A stretch of 64,000 nucleotides of DNA from Prorocentrum cordatum. Lineage: Eukaryota > Sar > Dinophyceae > Prorocentrales > Prorocentraceae. Position 1 is the first letter of the stretch. The number at the start of each line of letters is the position of its first letter. Below, one piece after another: positions 1 through 10,931 of this stretch. The translations under genes were made by a program, and so were the position numbers. The notes under the pieces were generated by a model. It had not been told where the DNA came from and made no database searches. It saw nothing but the letters and a program-made list of their open reading frames with translations. The stretch is from contig CAUYUJ010004313.1 in the NCBI GenBank assembly GCA_963575745.1, positions 1 to 64,000 of the forward strand. Reading direction: 5' to 3'.

Positions 1-1
1 A

Positions 2-552
2 CAATACTGCCAACAGGAGGCGCTGCGCGGCATCGCCACCAGCCTCGAGGACAGCTGGCACCTCGGCGACCAGCTGGACGACTGGGTGCAGCGGACGTGC
101 GGGCAGGTGCGCGCGATGCTCCGCCACGTCTACGTGGCCGTGGGCCAAAGGACACTCGCGGGGGCCGACAACAACCCGACGACCACGTTTCGCCGATGTC
201 GAGCGACCTCCCGTCACCGACGACTAGGTCGGGTGAATGGGTCGCTCGACATCGGCTGTCCGCGGGTCGTCGGGGTGGTGCTGTCTGCGCGAAGGAGCGT
301 GCCTGCCTGGGCGGCCCCGTTCGGCGGCTGCCAGGGCGGCCAGAGCGGTGGCGCTGCCGAGCCGGCACGCGACGGCGCGGCGGTCGCGCCGACAGGCGCC
401 GAGTCGGTCGGCGAGCCCGTCGGCGAGCCGGTCGGCGATCGCGCTGCAGCCGACGCTGGCCCCTCGAAGAGGCGCCGACGGAGCCTCGGCGTCAAGGGGG
501 ACCTCGCGGTCCTGGAGACCAAGGGCAAGTACGAGCTCGGCTACGTGCCGAG
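2..552 (+). CDS. Partial gene, 3' part of an unknown protein
   Basis: The reading frame is open from the window edge and reads as protein (QYCQQEALRGIATSLEDSW...) with an amphipathic, helix-like start. It then becomes Ala/Gly-rich, contains a short GEPVGEPVGD repeat and ends in a basic SKRRRRS patch followed by a KGDLAVLETKGKYELGY segment. The 5' end lies outside the window. The exon may end near 552, where CCGAG is followed by GTTAGAGG, a usable GT donor; past that point the frame runs into purine-rich, noncoding-looking sequence. I do not recognise the family. The strand is supported by the downstream genes also being on plus. Confidence 0.4.
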
Positions 553-1489
553 GTTAGAGGTCGCAGGCATTGCAAAACAAAATGGGGAGGAGAGGAGGAG
601 CAAGGGGGAGGGGGGAGGAGGACTGCTGAGGGAGCTGGGAAGGAGGCGGCAGTGAGGAGGGCAGAATTTTCAGGAATGATGGGGAAGGCAGGAAGGGGAG
701 GGAGAGAGGGCTCGAAGTCAAGGACAGAAAAAACGCCCCTACCCTGGTTTACGAGGCGCTGTGCTCTGAAACTCCTGTGGGCTGACAGGGTAAACCCTGC
801 GTGATGTGCCGCGTCCTGGCGGCTCTAGGCTTTGGGGGTTCCCAGGAGGTTTACAGACCACGCACTTGTAATCCAGGGTAGGGTCGTTTTTTTTCATCCC
901 TCAACGAAGGGGAGGACAAGCGACTAGTAAGCGATTGCAGTCGACTGCTCCTCCTCCTCCTCATCCTCCTCCTCCTCCTCCTCTTCCTCCTCCTCCTCCT
1001 ATTTCCCTCCTCCTCTCTCCGAGCAACTTCACCCTCGTCCTCCTTCTCCTCGCGCTCATTCGACCTCTTACATGTGGTCTCAATCTCGCTCAGCTCGCTC
1101 TCGTCGAGATCGCCGAGTGAGACAGTCTCACATTGACTGCAAGACATCTCGCTGCCGTTGAAAACGGAGTCCCACGCAGATTCGAGGCTCACCGTGCCTG
1201 CGGCATCCGACGGCGGCGAACGAGGGTTCACGAACAGCGAAGGTGCTTGAGGAGGAATAGGAGGAGGAAGAAAGATGAGGATGAAGAGGAGGAGGAGGAG
1301 GAGGAGGAGGAGGAGGAAGAGGAATAGGAGGAAGAGTAGGGGGAGCAAGAAACGGAAAGGATGAGGGAGGAGGAAGCAGAGAGGGAGGGAGGGGGAAGGG
1401 AAGAGGAGGGGGAGGGCAGGAGGACTGGAGTAATGAGGCGGGTCCAACCCAACCCTAACCACAAATCGTTACATGTGTGTCGCCCGTAG
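553..1489. other. Noncoding, purine/pyrimidine-rich spacer
   Basis: No convincing gene. It holds an AGG-rich stretch (580-720), a (TCC)n tract at about 946-1003 and a (GGA)n tract at about 1280-1325. It may be an intron of the first gene or intergenic sequence. Confidence 0.6.
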
Positions 1490-2863
1490 GCTGCTTGGAG
1501 GCGCGACGTTAGCGCCCATACGATTCCAGAGTTTCAAGTACCAGAGCAGCGTGGTGATAAACATGTTGCGACTTGGCAGGATGGGTTTCAGTGGACCATC
1601 CCGAAGGAGGTCAGCGATGAGATGGTGCACGTCGCCGAGGCGCAGCAGTCCGAGAAGGGGAAGCTCATCATCGAGGATCATGTGAGCGACACCAGCAGGC
1701 TTTGCCTGCAGTGCGTGAATAAGGATGGTAAGCGCTGGCTGCAGCTGTGGGAGAAGCCCAACGACAAGGGCCGCAAGCAGGTGCTGCAGCTTTGCAGCTA
1801 CGGCGACGAGGAGCAGGCCGTGGCCTTCATGCGGCGCATGTTCTGCATGTACCGCGATGGCAAGGGCGGCAAGGACGAGATGGAGGACGAGAAGAAGCAG
1901 CACATGAAGGACAACCCGAAGGAGCCCGTGGCGAAGAAACGGCCAGCTGCTGCGGGTGTGGCGGCAAAGGTCACATCTGGAATTGCGATACCACCCTCTT
2001 CTATCGTCCCCCCTCCTCCTCTTCCTCCTCCTCTTCCTCCTCCTCCTCCTCCTCCTCCTCCTCCTCATCCTCCTCCTCCTCATCCTCATCCTCCTCCTCC
2101 TCCTCCTTCTCCTCCTCCTCCCCCTCGCTCCTCTTCCTCCTCCTCCTCCTCCTCGTTCTCCTCCTCCTCGTCGTGCTCCTCCTCCTCCTCCTCCTCCTCC
2201 TCCTCCTCCTCCTCCTCCTCCTACTCTCCCTCATCCTCCTCCTTCTCCTCCTCTTCCCTTTCCTCCTCCTCCTCCTCCTCCTCCTCCTCCTCCCACTCTT
2301 CTACCTCCGCGTGGAATCGCAAAAACCAGATGTCGAAGGGGAACGGGGCGGCGCCCAAGGGCAAGGCCAAAGCCAAGGGCAAGGCCAAGCCGACGCCCGT
2401 CCCCGACGACGACGAGGACGCCCAGCCCGTGCTGCACGACGAGTCGGACCTCGACGCCAGCGGCGACGCCGAGGACATGGACGACGACGACGACGAGCCA
2501 GAGGACGTGGACGACGACAAGGAGCCAGAGGGCGTGGACGACGACACGGAGCCCTCGAAGCCGGAGATGACGGTCGAGAAGATCGAGGTTGAGACCCCCA
2601 AGCTGAAGCTCGACAGGGCCATCGACCCCGCGGGCGACGCCACGACGGGCGTCAAGAGCAGGCCGGCCGCTGCGAGGCTCGGCGGCGCCAGCGTGGTCGG
2701 CGCCACGGTCGGTGGCAAGCGTTCGGGCAGCGCCACGGTCGGTGGCAAGCGTTCGGGCAGCGAGATGGCTGTCCTTGCCCCGACGTGCAGGGTCGCAGCC
2801 GGCCCTGGCCCCCAGGATGACGGCATCGGCGCTGGCCTCTTCGACGACATGTTCTTCAGCTAG
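1490..2863 (+). CDS. Two-exon gene, acidic-tailed dinoflagellate protein of unknown function
   Basis: Exon 1 is open from 1490, after a CCCGTAG acceptor, to 1969. A 360-bp GT-AG intron (1970-2329, phase 0) follows, then exon 2 at 2330-2863. Exon 1 encodes a compact, ordered-looking segment (QDGFQWTIPKEVSDEMVHV, LIIEDHVSDTSRLCLQCVN, GKRWLQLWEKPNDKGRKQV, AVAFMRRMFCMYRDG) ending in KKRPAAA. Exon 2 encodes a Lys/Ala-Gly stretch, a very acidic Asp/Glu run (DDDDDEPEDVDDD, repeated), two copies of TVGGKRSGS and a GLFDDMFFS terminus. A start codon may lie in an upstream exon. The intron is almost entirely TCC repeat, so the frame appears to run through it. The fold is unknown; the acidic tail could suit a chromatin or protein-binding role, but that is a guess. 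Confidence 0.65.
   Translation, partial: AAWRRDVSAHTIPEFQVPEQRGDKHVATWQDGFQWTIPKEVSDEMVHVAEAQQSEKGKLIIEDHVSDTSRLCLQCVNKDGKRWLQLWEKPNDKGRKQVLQLCSYGDEEQAVAFMRRMFCMYRDGKGGKDEMEDEKKQHMKDNPKEPVAKKRPAAAGVAAKVTSGIAIPPSSIVPPPPLPPPLPPPPPPPPPPHPPPPHPHPPPPPPSPPPPPRSSSSSSSSSFSSSSSCSSSSSSSSSSSSSSSYSPSSSSFSSSSLSSSSSSSSSSSHSSTSAWNRKNQMSKGNGAAPKGKAKAKGKAKPTPVPDDDEDAQPVLHDESDLDASGDAEDMDDDDDEPEDVDDDKEPEGVDDDTEPSKPEMTVEKIEVETPKLKLDRAIDPAGDATTGVKSRPAAARLGGASVVGATVGGKRSGSATVGGKRSGSEMAVLAPTCRVAAGPGPQDDGIGAGLFDDMFFS
1990..2298 (+). repeat. (TCC)n intronic microsatellite
   Basis: About 300 bp of nearly pure TCC/TCA/TCG triplets fill the intron of the 1490-2863 gene and end about 30 bp before its acceptor. They form a very long polypyrimidine tract on the sense strand. 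Any protein read from it (poly Ser, Leu or Pro) is an artefact. Confidence 0.9.
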
Positions 2864-3027
2864 GCGGCATGCTCCACGCCACCGCATTTCTTTTGGGGGC
2901 TGTTGCAGGGCCAGACGGTGAAATCGGATATGTGTTTCAAGTTCGGTTGAATGTTCCGATTCACCGCAATTGCAACAGTGGCGCAGCTGGCGTCGTCTTG
3001 GGAGCTTTAGCTGCGCATTTGACAAAA

Positions 3028-3085
3028 AACAACAACAGTAACACCACCACCACCAACAACAACAACGACAACAACAACAACAATG

Positions 3086-3118
<33 letters not shown>

Positions 3119-3192
3119 CCACCACCACCAACAACAACAACAATAACAACAACAACAACAACAACCACAACAACAACAGCAACAACAACATA
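3028..3192 (+). repeat. (AAC)n microsatellite in the 2864-3364 spacer
   Basis: About 165 bp of AAC triplets with scattered ACC, GAC and AAT variants. The rest of the 2864-3364 spacer shows no gene. Confidence 0.9.
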
Positions 3193-3364
3193 AGAGTCTA
3201 GATGAGAAGGGGGAAGGGAGGGATGAGGAGGAATGGTGGCGGGATGGAAACGAGGTGTAGCAAAGCGATGGCGGACGGAGAGGTAGGGAGTTGGGATGAG
3301 GGACGGCTGGCCTTAAGAGGAGGGCCGCGACCGAGTGTGGCCTCGACGGCCTCGATGTCCCAGG

Positions 3365-4889
3365 ATGGCCGACGGAGCGGCGCCAGCCTCGAATGTCACG
3401 CTGGTGTCGGTCAGTTGTAACCTCGCAACCCCCCCTCCCACTCAGGAGGGGTGGGGGCGACGAGTAGGAGGAGGTGGAGGAGGAAGTGGGCGAGGAGAGG
3501 AGGGGAGAAACATGAGGAGAAGGACAACGAGGAGGCGGGAGTGGGAGGTCTCCTGCAGCACCCAATGTCCCCCCTCCTCCTCCTCCTCCTCCTCCTCCTC
3601 CTCCTCCTCCTCCTCGCTCTTCCTCCATCCACCCCGCACAAGGGGCGTCGGCAGGGGGTCCACTGATTGATGCGGTCCCCTCCTCTGACTCCCCCCGCAA
3701 TCCCTCCCGCCCCGTCCGATCCCGTCGAGACTGCTAGGGCGTTTGATATTCCTCCTCCGCCGTCCCCTTCATCATCCTGCCTACCGAAGATATTGGGATC
3801 GAGGTTTTCGGAGCGACCAACTTGGCCACACCTGAGATCGCAAGCATGTTCCAGTCACCTGTGCGCAAGCAGAAATGGCAGGAGTCCCCGCTCGGCAAAG
3901 CCATGGTGCACGGCGCTGTATTCACGGAGACCTTAGTCGAAGTGAGCTCATCTCCCACCGATCCGCCCGAGCAGACCCTGCGTGAGGTTCCTGAGGAGGC
4001 GCCGTCGCCTCAAGGGGGCGAGCGGGGCAGATCCTCGGCTGATCCGATGGGCTCAATGTGGGCGTCTGTGGACATGAAAGAGTTCGCCGAGGTAGAGGAG
4101 GGCACGTGGAGCGCACTTCGCGACCGCTTCGGCCGCAAGACCGCGGCATCGTACCCCGCTGAGCTCCCCGAGGGTGGCGAGTCCCAGAGGACTCCCAACG
4201 GCGACTTCGACTGGGCGTGGAAGGAGAAGATGTCACTCGAGCAGGCCCCCCAGACGTTCGCTGAGGCGGCAGCCGAGGCGGCCGCCGAAGCGGCGGCCGA
4301 GGAGGACGCGAGCTCTGAGGAGGACGAGGGCCCTGATGACGATGCTCCACCGACGCAGCCCCGCAGCCAGGCTGCGCCGCGCCGCGAGGACCCCCCAGTG
4401 GAGCAGCCGGCAGAGCCGTCGCCGACCATGTCGGCTGCAGAGGATGAGGCCTCGCTGCCGAGGGCTGCGAAGGAGGATGAGGATGAGACCCCGTTTCCAT
4501 CTCAGCCGCAGCTGCCAGCGGAGACGTCAGAGGAGCAGGAGCTGGTGACGGTTGTGCCGCCGCCAACGTCAGAGGAGCCGGTGGCGCTGGTGCCGCCTCC
4601 GACAGCCCAGCCCAGCCCCTCCGTGATGATGCTGAGCGGCCCCAGCGCCTCCGTGGGGGCGCCAGCCGCCGCCGCCGCGGTGCCTCCCGCGCAGGCGTCG
4701 CAGCCTGCCGCCGCGGTGCCTCGCGCGCAGGTGGCCAAGGCGGCGCAGCCCACAGCCTTGATGCCGCCGCGCGAGGCGGCCGAGGCGCCGCAGCCCAGTG
4801 CCACGGCGGTGCCAATGCCGAAGGCAGCTGCGCAGCCGAGCGGCCCCCGCTCGCTGTTCCAGGCAGCGGGTCTGGCTAAACTGATGTAG
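3365..4889 (+). CDS. Two-exon gene, Ala/Pro/Glu-rich protein of unknown function
   Basis: Exon 1 is short (3365-3409): ATG at 3365, then MADGAAPASNVTLVS, then a GTCAGT donor. The intron carries a (TCC)n tract at 3573-3615 and ends at ATCGAG. Exon 2 (3804-4889) joins in phase 0 as VFGATNLATPEIASMFQSP. The protein is about 376 residues: an ordered N-terminal 120 residues (SPVRKQKWQESPLGKAMVHG, FAEVEEGTWSALRDRFGRK), an AEAAAEAAAEAAAEED helix and then long low-complexity Pro/Ala/Glu segments with repeated VPPPT and AAVP units. I do not recognise a catalytic domain. It could be a scaffold or linker-type protein. The short first exon is the least certain part. Confidence 0.6.
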
Positions 4890-5029
4890 ATGGTAGGGCG
4901 GGAGGAGGAAAAGGAAAGATGAGGGAGGGGGAGGGAGGGAGGGAGGGAGGGAAGGAGGAAATGAGGGAATGAGAACGTGGCATAACGGGGGAGAGGCAAC
5001 ACAGAGAGACGCATGCTATCCACCCGCAG

Positions 5030-7906
5030 GGGCTCGACTACACCCCCCCCAAGAAGCTCGACGGGGCGAGGATGAAGATGCACACGGATGCGATGAAGCG
5101 CCGACTCGAGGACACTATATGGGCCACCAAACCCCTCATGTCCAAAACTCTTTGCTTATGTTATTCCTCATCCACCTCCTTCTCATCCTCGCATCGGTGG
5201 CGGCCGTGGTGGTGGTCGTCATTGTCGTGGTCGAGGTCGTCGTTGTCGAAGTCGAGGTCGTGGCGTCGGCAATGGTCGTGCGTTGCGTAATCTCGGTACT
5301 GGTCGTGGTGGTCCAGGTGTCGTGGTCGTGGTCGTGGTCGTCGTGGTCTTAGCGGTGGTCGTGGTCGTGTTGGTCGTGAGCGTTGCGTTAGTCGTCGTCG
5401 ATGTCGGGGTGGTCGTGGTTGTGATGGTCGAGGTCGCGCGTTGCGTTAGTCGCGGTAGTTCCTGAGTCTCTCCCTCTCTCTCTCTCTTTGTAGCCCCCAC
5501 CGTCCCTCTTTCCGTCTTTCCTCCTGGCCCCTCCCTCTTTCGCACTCCACGCGCTGCCCTTTTGGCCGTGGCTCCCACTCGTCCCCGAGGTTTCTCTGGC
5601 TCCTCTCCCCCACCTCATCCAGCCTCCACCCCCATCCACCACCACCACCACCACCACCACCACCTCCTCCTCCTCCTCCTCCTCCTCCTTCTCCTCCTCC
5701 TCTTACTCCTCCTCCTCCTCCTCCTCCTCCTCCTCCTCCTCCTCCTCCTCCTCCACCTCTTACACTTACTCCTCCTCCTCCTCCTCCTCCTCCTCCTCCT
5801 CCTCCTCCTCCTCCTCCTCCTCCTCCTCCTCCTCCTCCTCCTCCCCTGCCCGCGCCGCCCAGGACGCGGTCGAGAGCGCAGCTGACATCAACGACGCGTT
5901 CGGCGACAACGTGACGGACACGCTCAAATCGATGTTCAGTACGGAGCCGTTCCAGGCGCTGATGTCCGCCAAGGGCCACGACACGAACGACGTGGACAAG
6001 TGGCCCCAGGACCCCGAGAAGTTCGCGATCGGCCAGTGGCTGGATGACAGGTCCCAGAAAGAGCGGGATGAGTTTGCGTTCTGGGAGCAGATGAAATCCC
6101 AGGATTTCACTTTTTCGACGAAGGCGGTCAAGGGCAACGCTGTGGGGGGCAAGTGGGCGAGGGCGATCAAAGACCCCAAGCTGAAAGAGGAGTACTCCAA
6201 GGTCACTGGCGATAGTGCCAAATCGGCCTTCAGGACGGAGTGGCTCAAGAAGCGATACGAGACCTACAAGGTCCATTTCGAGAAGGTCACGTCCGAGGTT
6301 CGCGAGAACTGGAAGACCTCGACCTACCTCAGCCTCGGGCGCATCGCCCACCTCGAGGGGGGTGGGCGCGCAGGGTGGCGCCAGGCAATTGCGACCCAAC
6401 ACATGAGGAAGTGGCAAGAGGAGGAGCCGGGCAACGATGATGATGGGGGTATCGGGGGTTAGGAGGAGGAGGAGGAGGAGGAGGAGGAGGAGGAGGATGA
6501 GGAGGAGGAGGAGGAGGAGGAAGAGGAGGAGGAAGATGAAAACGGTGGGATGAGGAGAGGAGAGTGGAGGGAGGAAGATGAGGAGGATGAGGGTGGATAA
6601 TAGTAGGGGGAGGAAACGGAGAGGAGAAGGACGGGACGGAGGAGGATGAGAGATGACGGATGTTGAGGCAGATGTGGGGGTCCCTAATTACAGTGCCCCT
6701 GAGGCTGTAGCCTACGCTTTCAACGCCATGTGCATGGGGCCCCCGTGGGTGATGTGGGACACTATGACGTGGTCGCTGAAATACTTGTATGTTCAGCACG
6801 GCCTCCGCGAGTCGTTCACAGTCAGCTTCAATAAGCACGAGTCGTGGCTCCAGGACATTAGCGCTATAATCTCAGTAAACACAATCCCCCTCCTCCCCCT
6901 CAGTCTCCCACCTCTTTGCCCTCCTCTACCTCCTCCTCCTCCTCCTCCTCCTCCTCCTCCTCCTCCACCTCTTCCTGCTCCTCCTCCTCCTCCTCCTCCT
7001 CCTCCTCCTCCTCCTCCTCCTCTTCTCTTTCCTCCTCCGCCCCCCTCCTTTTGTTTGCTTTCCTATGAGGACGGCGGATTCGACCAGGTCGCCAACGACG
7101 CGGGCGCCGAGCTGGCTGCGGTGCAGGCTGCGGCTGCGCGCGCCACAGGCGCGGCGGGCTCTCAGGCGCACTCGGCGGCGGCCAGCGCTGCGGGCTCTCA
7201 GGCGCAGCAGGCGGCGGCCGGCGCGGCGGGCTCTCAGGCGCAGCAGGCGGCGGCAGGCGCGGCTGCCTCTTGCGCGGAGCCGGCGGCGCAGGTGGCAGTC
7301 GCAGCGGCGGCCCCGCCCGTGGAGGGAGCAGGAGGCGGCGGCGGCCCCGAGACCGCAGCGGTGGCCCAGCCCGCGGGTGTTGACACACAGGGTGCCGTGG
7401 TTGCTGGCAAAGGGGGTGGTGATAAAAAAGTGAAGCGAGCTCGTTCAGGCGGTGCTGCTGGTGATGACGATGCTGCCAAGCGCCAGAGGGCCGACTTCGC
7501 GGAGAAGATCGGGGCCGCCAAGAAGGAGCTGGGGCAGTACGCTGGCGCCTCAGCGCAGGCGCGGACCCTCCTCGGCCAGATCGACCACGACAAGTCCAAG
7601 GCGTGGGCCGTCGATGCTTCTAAGCTGTTGCGCCAGGCTTGGGAGCGCTCGGAGACCTTCATCCACGAGAGGCCCTTGCTCGGGCAGATCATGGCGGTCA
7701 AGGTTGCGGACATCGCGGGGCAGAAGAGGGCCATGGGCGACTCCGACTTCATGCAGGCCGTCAAGTACGCCGCCGAGCTCAAGCCCTTCTCGGATGCGAT
7801 CCACTTAGAGGCCAAGGTCTTGCTCGCCTCCCTGAAGGCCCGCGAGACGAACACCAGCGAGCAGACCCCGAGCAAGGCTGGTGGTAAGAAGAGGTCGAGG
7901 CAGTAG
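5030..7906 (+). CDS. Four-exon gene, unknown dinoflagellate protein
   Basis: Modelled exons: 5030 to about 5150 (donor unclear), 5863-6448, 6672-6874 and 7070-7906. The last two introns are GT-AG and phase-consistent (GGTATC...GGCAG, phase 1; GTAAAC...ATGAG, phase 0). Exon 2 has a compact block with WPQDPEKFAIGQWLDD, KERDEFAFWEQMKSQ and GKWARAIKDPKLKEEYSKV followed by FRTEWLKKRYE. I recall this layout from proteins common in dinoflagellate genomes and lacking a known function. Exon 4 begins DGGFDQVANDAG, then has four AAGSQAQQ-like repeats, a basic KKVKRARSGG and DDDAAKRQR patch that may be a nuclear signal, then a helical C-terminal domain ending GGKKRSRQ. The first coding exon may lie further upstream. 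Confidence 0.6.
5200..5460 (+). repeat. Degenerate (GTCGTG)n tract in intron 1
   Basis: GTC, GTG and GTT triplets with repeated TCGTGGTCG, followed by a CT-rich stretch. It lies inside the first intron of the 5030-7906 gene. Confidence 0.75.
5639..5842 (+). repeat. (CAC)n then (TCC)n tract, end of intron 1
   Basis: About 25 bp of CAC triplets run into about 180 bp of TCC triplets, ending roughly 20 bp before the CGCCCAG acceptor at 5862. It would serve as an expanded polypyrimidine tract. Confidence 0.9.
6461..6533 (+). repeat. (GGA)n tract in intron 2
   Basis: About 70 bp of GGA triplets within the 6449-6671 intron. Here the purine strand is the sense strand, unlike the introns on either side. 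Confidence 0.9.
6929..7022 (+). repeat. (TCC)n tract in intron 3
   Basis: Nearly pure TCC triplets inside the 6875-7069 intron, ending about 45 bp before the acceptor. Confidence 0.9.
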
Positions 7907-9469
7907 GACACCGAATGAGCGTTCAAAACTTGTGCCCTGCGGTCTAGGGCCGATGTCCGCATTTGTTGTGTTTGGCCTCCTCAGACCGTGGGGCCCGCAT
8001 CTCGATGCCTTCTGACGTGGTGAGCCTTGCTCGTGGGTGCATCGAGGCATGCAGTGCTGCGTTTTTTTTTGTTCTGGTCATGAGATCATGTGATGCGCAG
8101 CCGAGCAAGGTGCGCGGAGCGTGCCACAACGCTTCGAGGGCGGGTGGAAGGTGGAAATCCGAGAAAAACAATGAAAATCGTGAAAAAACACAGCAAACAC
8201 AAACAAACATGCGAAAATCATCAAAAACACGTAAAATCGTTGATTTGGCGTCTGACTCGGGAACCGTCTACCGTCTACCTACCGTCTACCTGCCGTCTAC
8301 CACCTCACCGTCTACCACCGTCTACCGCCGTCTACCCCTACCCTCGAACACTGTAAAAACACACGGTTTGGCAGCGTCTACCTGCGTCTACCTGACCGTC
8401 TACCAGACCGTCTACCCGACCGTCTACCGTCTACCTACCGTCTACCTGCCGTCTACCTGCCGTCTACCTGCCATCTACCTGCCATCTACCTGCCAACTAC
8501 CTGCTACCAGCTAGCTCCGACCGCTGGCGTGAGGTAAACGGTCAAGCGGGCAGGGGGGGAGGCGAGTGGTCTTGCCCATAGCACCCTGCGCGGCGGGGAT
8601 GTGCATTGAGAGAGCGTGCTGTGAGTTTGTTCGAGTTTGATTATTCGGGGGCGTTGCATGGCAACACATTCTGCCCATCCGCCGTTGGTGCTACTTCTCG
8701 TTGTCTCAGTTTGGTTCGATCCGTGTGCTTAGTAATCTCGAGTGTGTTCCTGGAGAGGTGCATCCAATAGGCGAGGCGGAAGCTGAGATCACTCATGTTC
8801 GTGGTGGCTCATGGTATGAGTGATGTTTTCTCGACGCGCTGTTTCAACTGCAGGAGTGCTGCACTTCTGGGTCAAATATCCTCTGCCTCTTGCCCACTCC
8901 TCCTGAACCTCGCCATCACCTCCTCGTCCTCCTCCAACTCTCGCTCCTCCTCCTCCTCCTCCTGTTCCTCAGTGCGCTGACCCACCCCAGCACCGTCGTT
9001 GCTGGTCGGGCACGTCGTGCACGGGGTCTGTCCTGCGCTGGACGGGCGACGTCGAAATGGAGAGTGTTTCGGACGATGGCTGGGAGTAGAAGACTGTTTC
9101 GAAAAGGGGCACGGCAAATACTGAACAAAAAAGGATAACAAACACAAATCAATATAACATATTATAATATATGATACGAGCGTGGGAAGGAGTAGACACA
9201 CACTGGCGGTAGAGGGACGATGTGATCGCTTGGTAATCTAACTCTGAGACGCGAGCCGGGCATGATCACACATGCGAGACTGTGTGCATTTCTTGCGCTG
9301 GACAGCCCTCTCGGAGCAAGCTCCAAGCGCCTTGCAGGCAATTGAGGTCCTGCTTGTGCGGGGGTCGAGCTGGTATCACACCTCTGGGTTTTTTTTCTTC
9401 TCTCTACCCCGTCCCCTACCCCCCCCCCCTGGGCCTTTGAGGGTGGGGGGGGGGGGCGGATGCGCCGCC
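7907..9469. other. Intergenic, no gene seen
   Basis: Apart from the CTACC minisatellite at 8262-8512, this stretch has no ORF with protein-like composition. A small TCC-rich patch lies at 8915-8970, an AT-rich patch at about 9120-9180 and a C10/G12-type homopolymer cluster at about 9415-9465. Confidence 0.6.
8262..8512 (+). repeat. 11-bp minisatellite, CTACC-GTCTACCTGC type
   Basis: Roughly 20 degenerate copies of a unit such as CTACCTGCCGT, interrupted near 8340-8385. A closely related array (CTACCTGGCGT) occurs at 14800-15145. Confidence 0.85.
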
Positions 9470-10170
9470 GCGTCCAAGATGGCCCAAGACGGCCCCAAGA
9501 GGGCCTCAAAGTCGCAAGATGGCCTCCAAGATGGCCCATGTTACTTCAAGGTGGGTCAAGATAACCTCCGATATACCCCTGAGATGCCCCAAGACCCCAC
9601 GACTGATCCAACTGCCCTCCGAGCCCTCCACGGCGCCCTCCGAGATGCCGACACCATTCAACATCCTAAGGAAACCACTGTGGTTGGCATTATCGCCTTT
9701 TCGCTTCCGATGTGCTTTGGACGCCTCAAGATGGCCCCAATGTGGCCCAGTCGAGGCCCAGGATGGGCCCATGACGGCCGAATACGGCCCCACGATCGCC
9801 CAATAGGCGTCCACGAGCGCTCCAAGAGGGCCCCAATATGCCGCTTGAGAGCCTCCGAGGAGACGAATCTACTTGAGGGACCTCCTCTTTTTGAGCCATG
9901 AGGCCCAAGATGACCCCAAGAGGCCTCCCAGTCTCTCCCCGCGTACCCTCCACCCCGCCCTGGCTGGCCAACTATCGCTCCAAGAGAGCCCTATATTGGC
10001 AAATGTGGTTCTCCAAATGGCCTACGCTAGCCAAGCATGGCTCAAGATAGCCTCCGACAAACCTCCAAGAGGCCTCAAGGCAGCCTCAGGATGGCACAAG
10101 ATAACCGAGCATGGCTCAATATAGCTCCCGACAGCCTCTAGCCGAGCATGGCTCAAGACAGCCTCCAATA
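9470..10170 (+). repeat. Degenerate CCAAGATGGCCCC-type repeat
   Basis: About 700 bp of loosely repeated CAAGATGGCC, CCAAGAGGCCTCC and AGCATGGCTCAAG words with no fixed period. The same sequence style recurs at 32780-32945, 62140-62640 and 63600-63690, and in reverse complement at 35643-35830. Confidence 0.65.
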
Positions 10171-10237
10171 AGCTTGAAGACAACTGGCAATCAATTGTGG
10201 ATGGGCTGGTGGTGATACGCGAAGCGTCAAGACTTTG

Positions 10238-10520
10238 CTTCTCATCCTCCTCCTCCTCCTCCTCCTACTCCTGCTCCTCCTCATTGTCCTCCACCTCCTC
10301 CTCCTCCTCCTCCTCTTCCTCCTCCCCCCTCTCCTCCTCCTCCTCCTCCTTCTCCTCCTCCTCCTCCTCCTCCTCCTCCTCCTCCTCGTAGTCGTCTTCC
10401 TCCTCCTCCTCCTCCTCTCCTTCCTCGTCCTCCTCGTCCCTCTCCTCCTCCTCCTCCTCATCCTCCTCCTCCTCCTGTTCCTCATCCTCCTACTACTCTT
10501 ACTCCTCCTCCTCCCTCTGC
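10238..10520 (+). repeat. (TCC)n tract upstream of the transposase-like gene
   Basis: About 280 bp of TCC triplets. Pyrimidine-rich sequence continues to about 10880, just upstream of the ATG at 10932, so the tract may sit in a 5' intron or leader region. Confidence 0.85.
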
Positions 10521-10931
10521 GCATTACACCCTCGGCCCCGTCCTCCCAGTGTCGCACCCCTTGTCCTCGTGCTCCCTGTTTTCCGTCTCGCCCTTCTCGT
10601 CCACCTCTTCCTCTTCGCCCTCGTCCTCCCCGTCCCTCTCCTTCTTCTCCTGCTCTTCCTCCTTCCTCGCGTTTCCCTCCCACTGCCGCCTCACTCGCCC
10701 GCTCTCGCCGTGCCCCAGTCCCCCTCCTCCTCCACCTCATCGTTCCCCCCCCCCCCATCGCCCAAAGCTCTAACCTCCAAGCGCTCCTCCTCATCCTCCT
10801 CCTCCCCCTCCTGCACCTGCCCCTCTGTAGCATCCCCTTCTTCGCGTCCCTTCAACGCCCCCCTCCTCTCTCGTAATTTAGCCTGGGTGCCCAAACTCCC
10901 CTCGCGCGCGCCATCTTTGGCATCTGTCGCA

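Noticed and set aside
5446-6417. Minus-strand Gly-rich 323-residue ORF
   Set aside because: Shadow of the plus-strand exon and its TCC intron; the plus strand has matching splice phases and better protein character.
10028-10160. AGCATGGCTCAAG words resembling the spliced leader
   Set aside because: They belong to the degenerate CCAAGATGGCC word repeat, occur several times close together and precede no gene.
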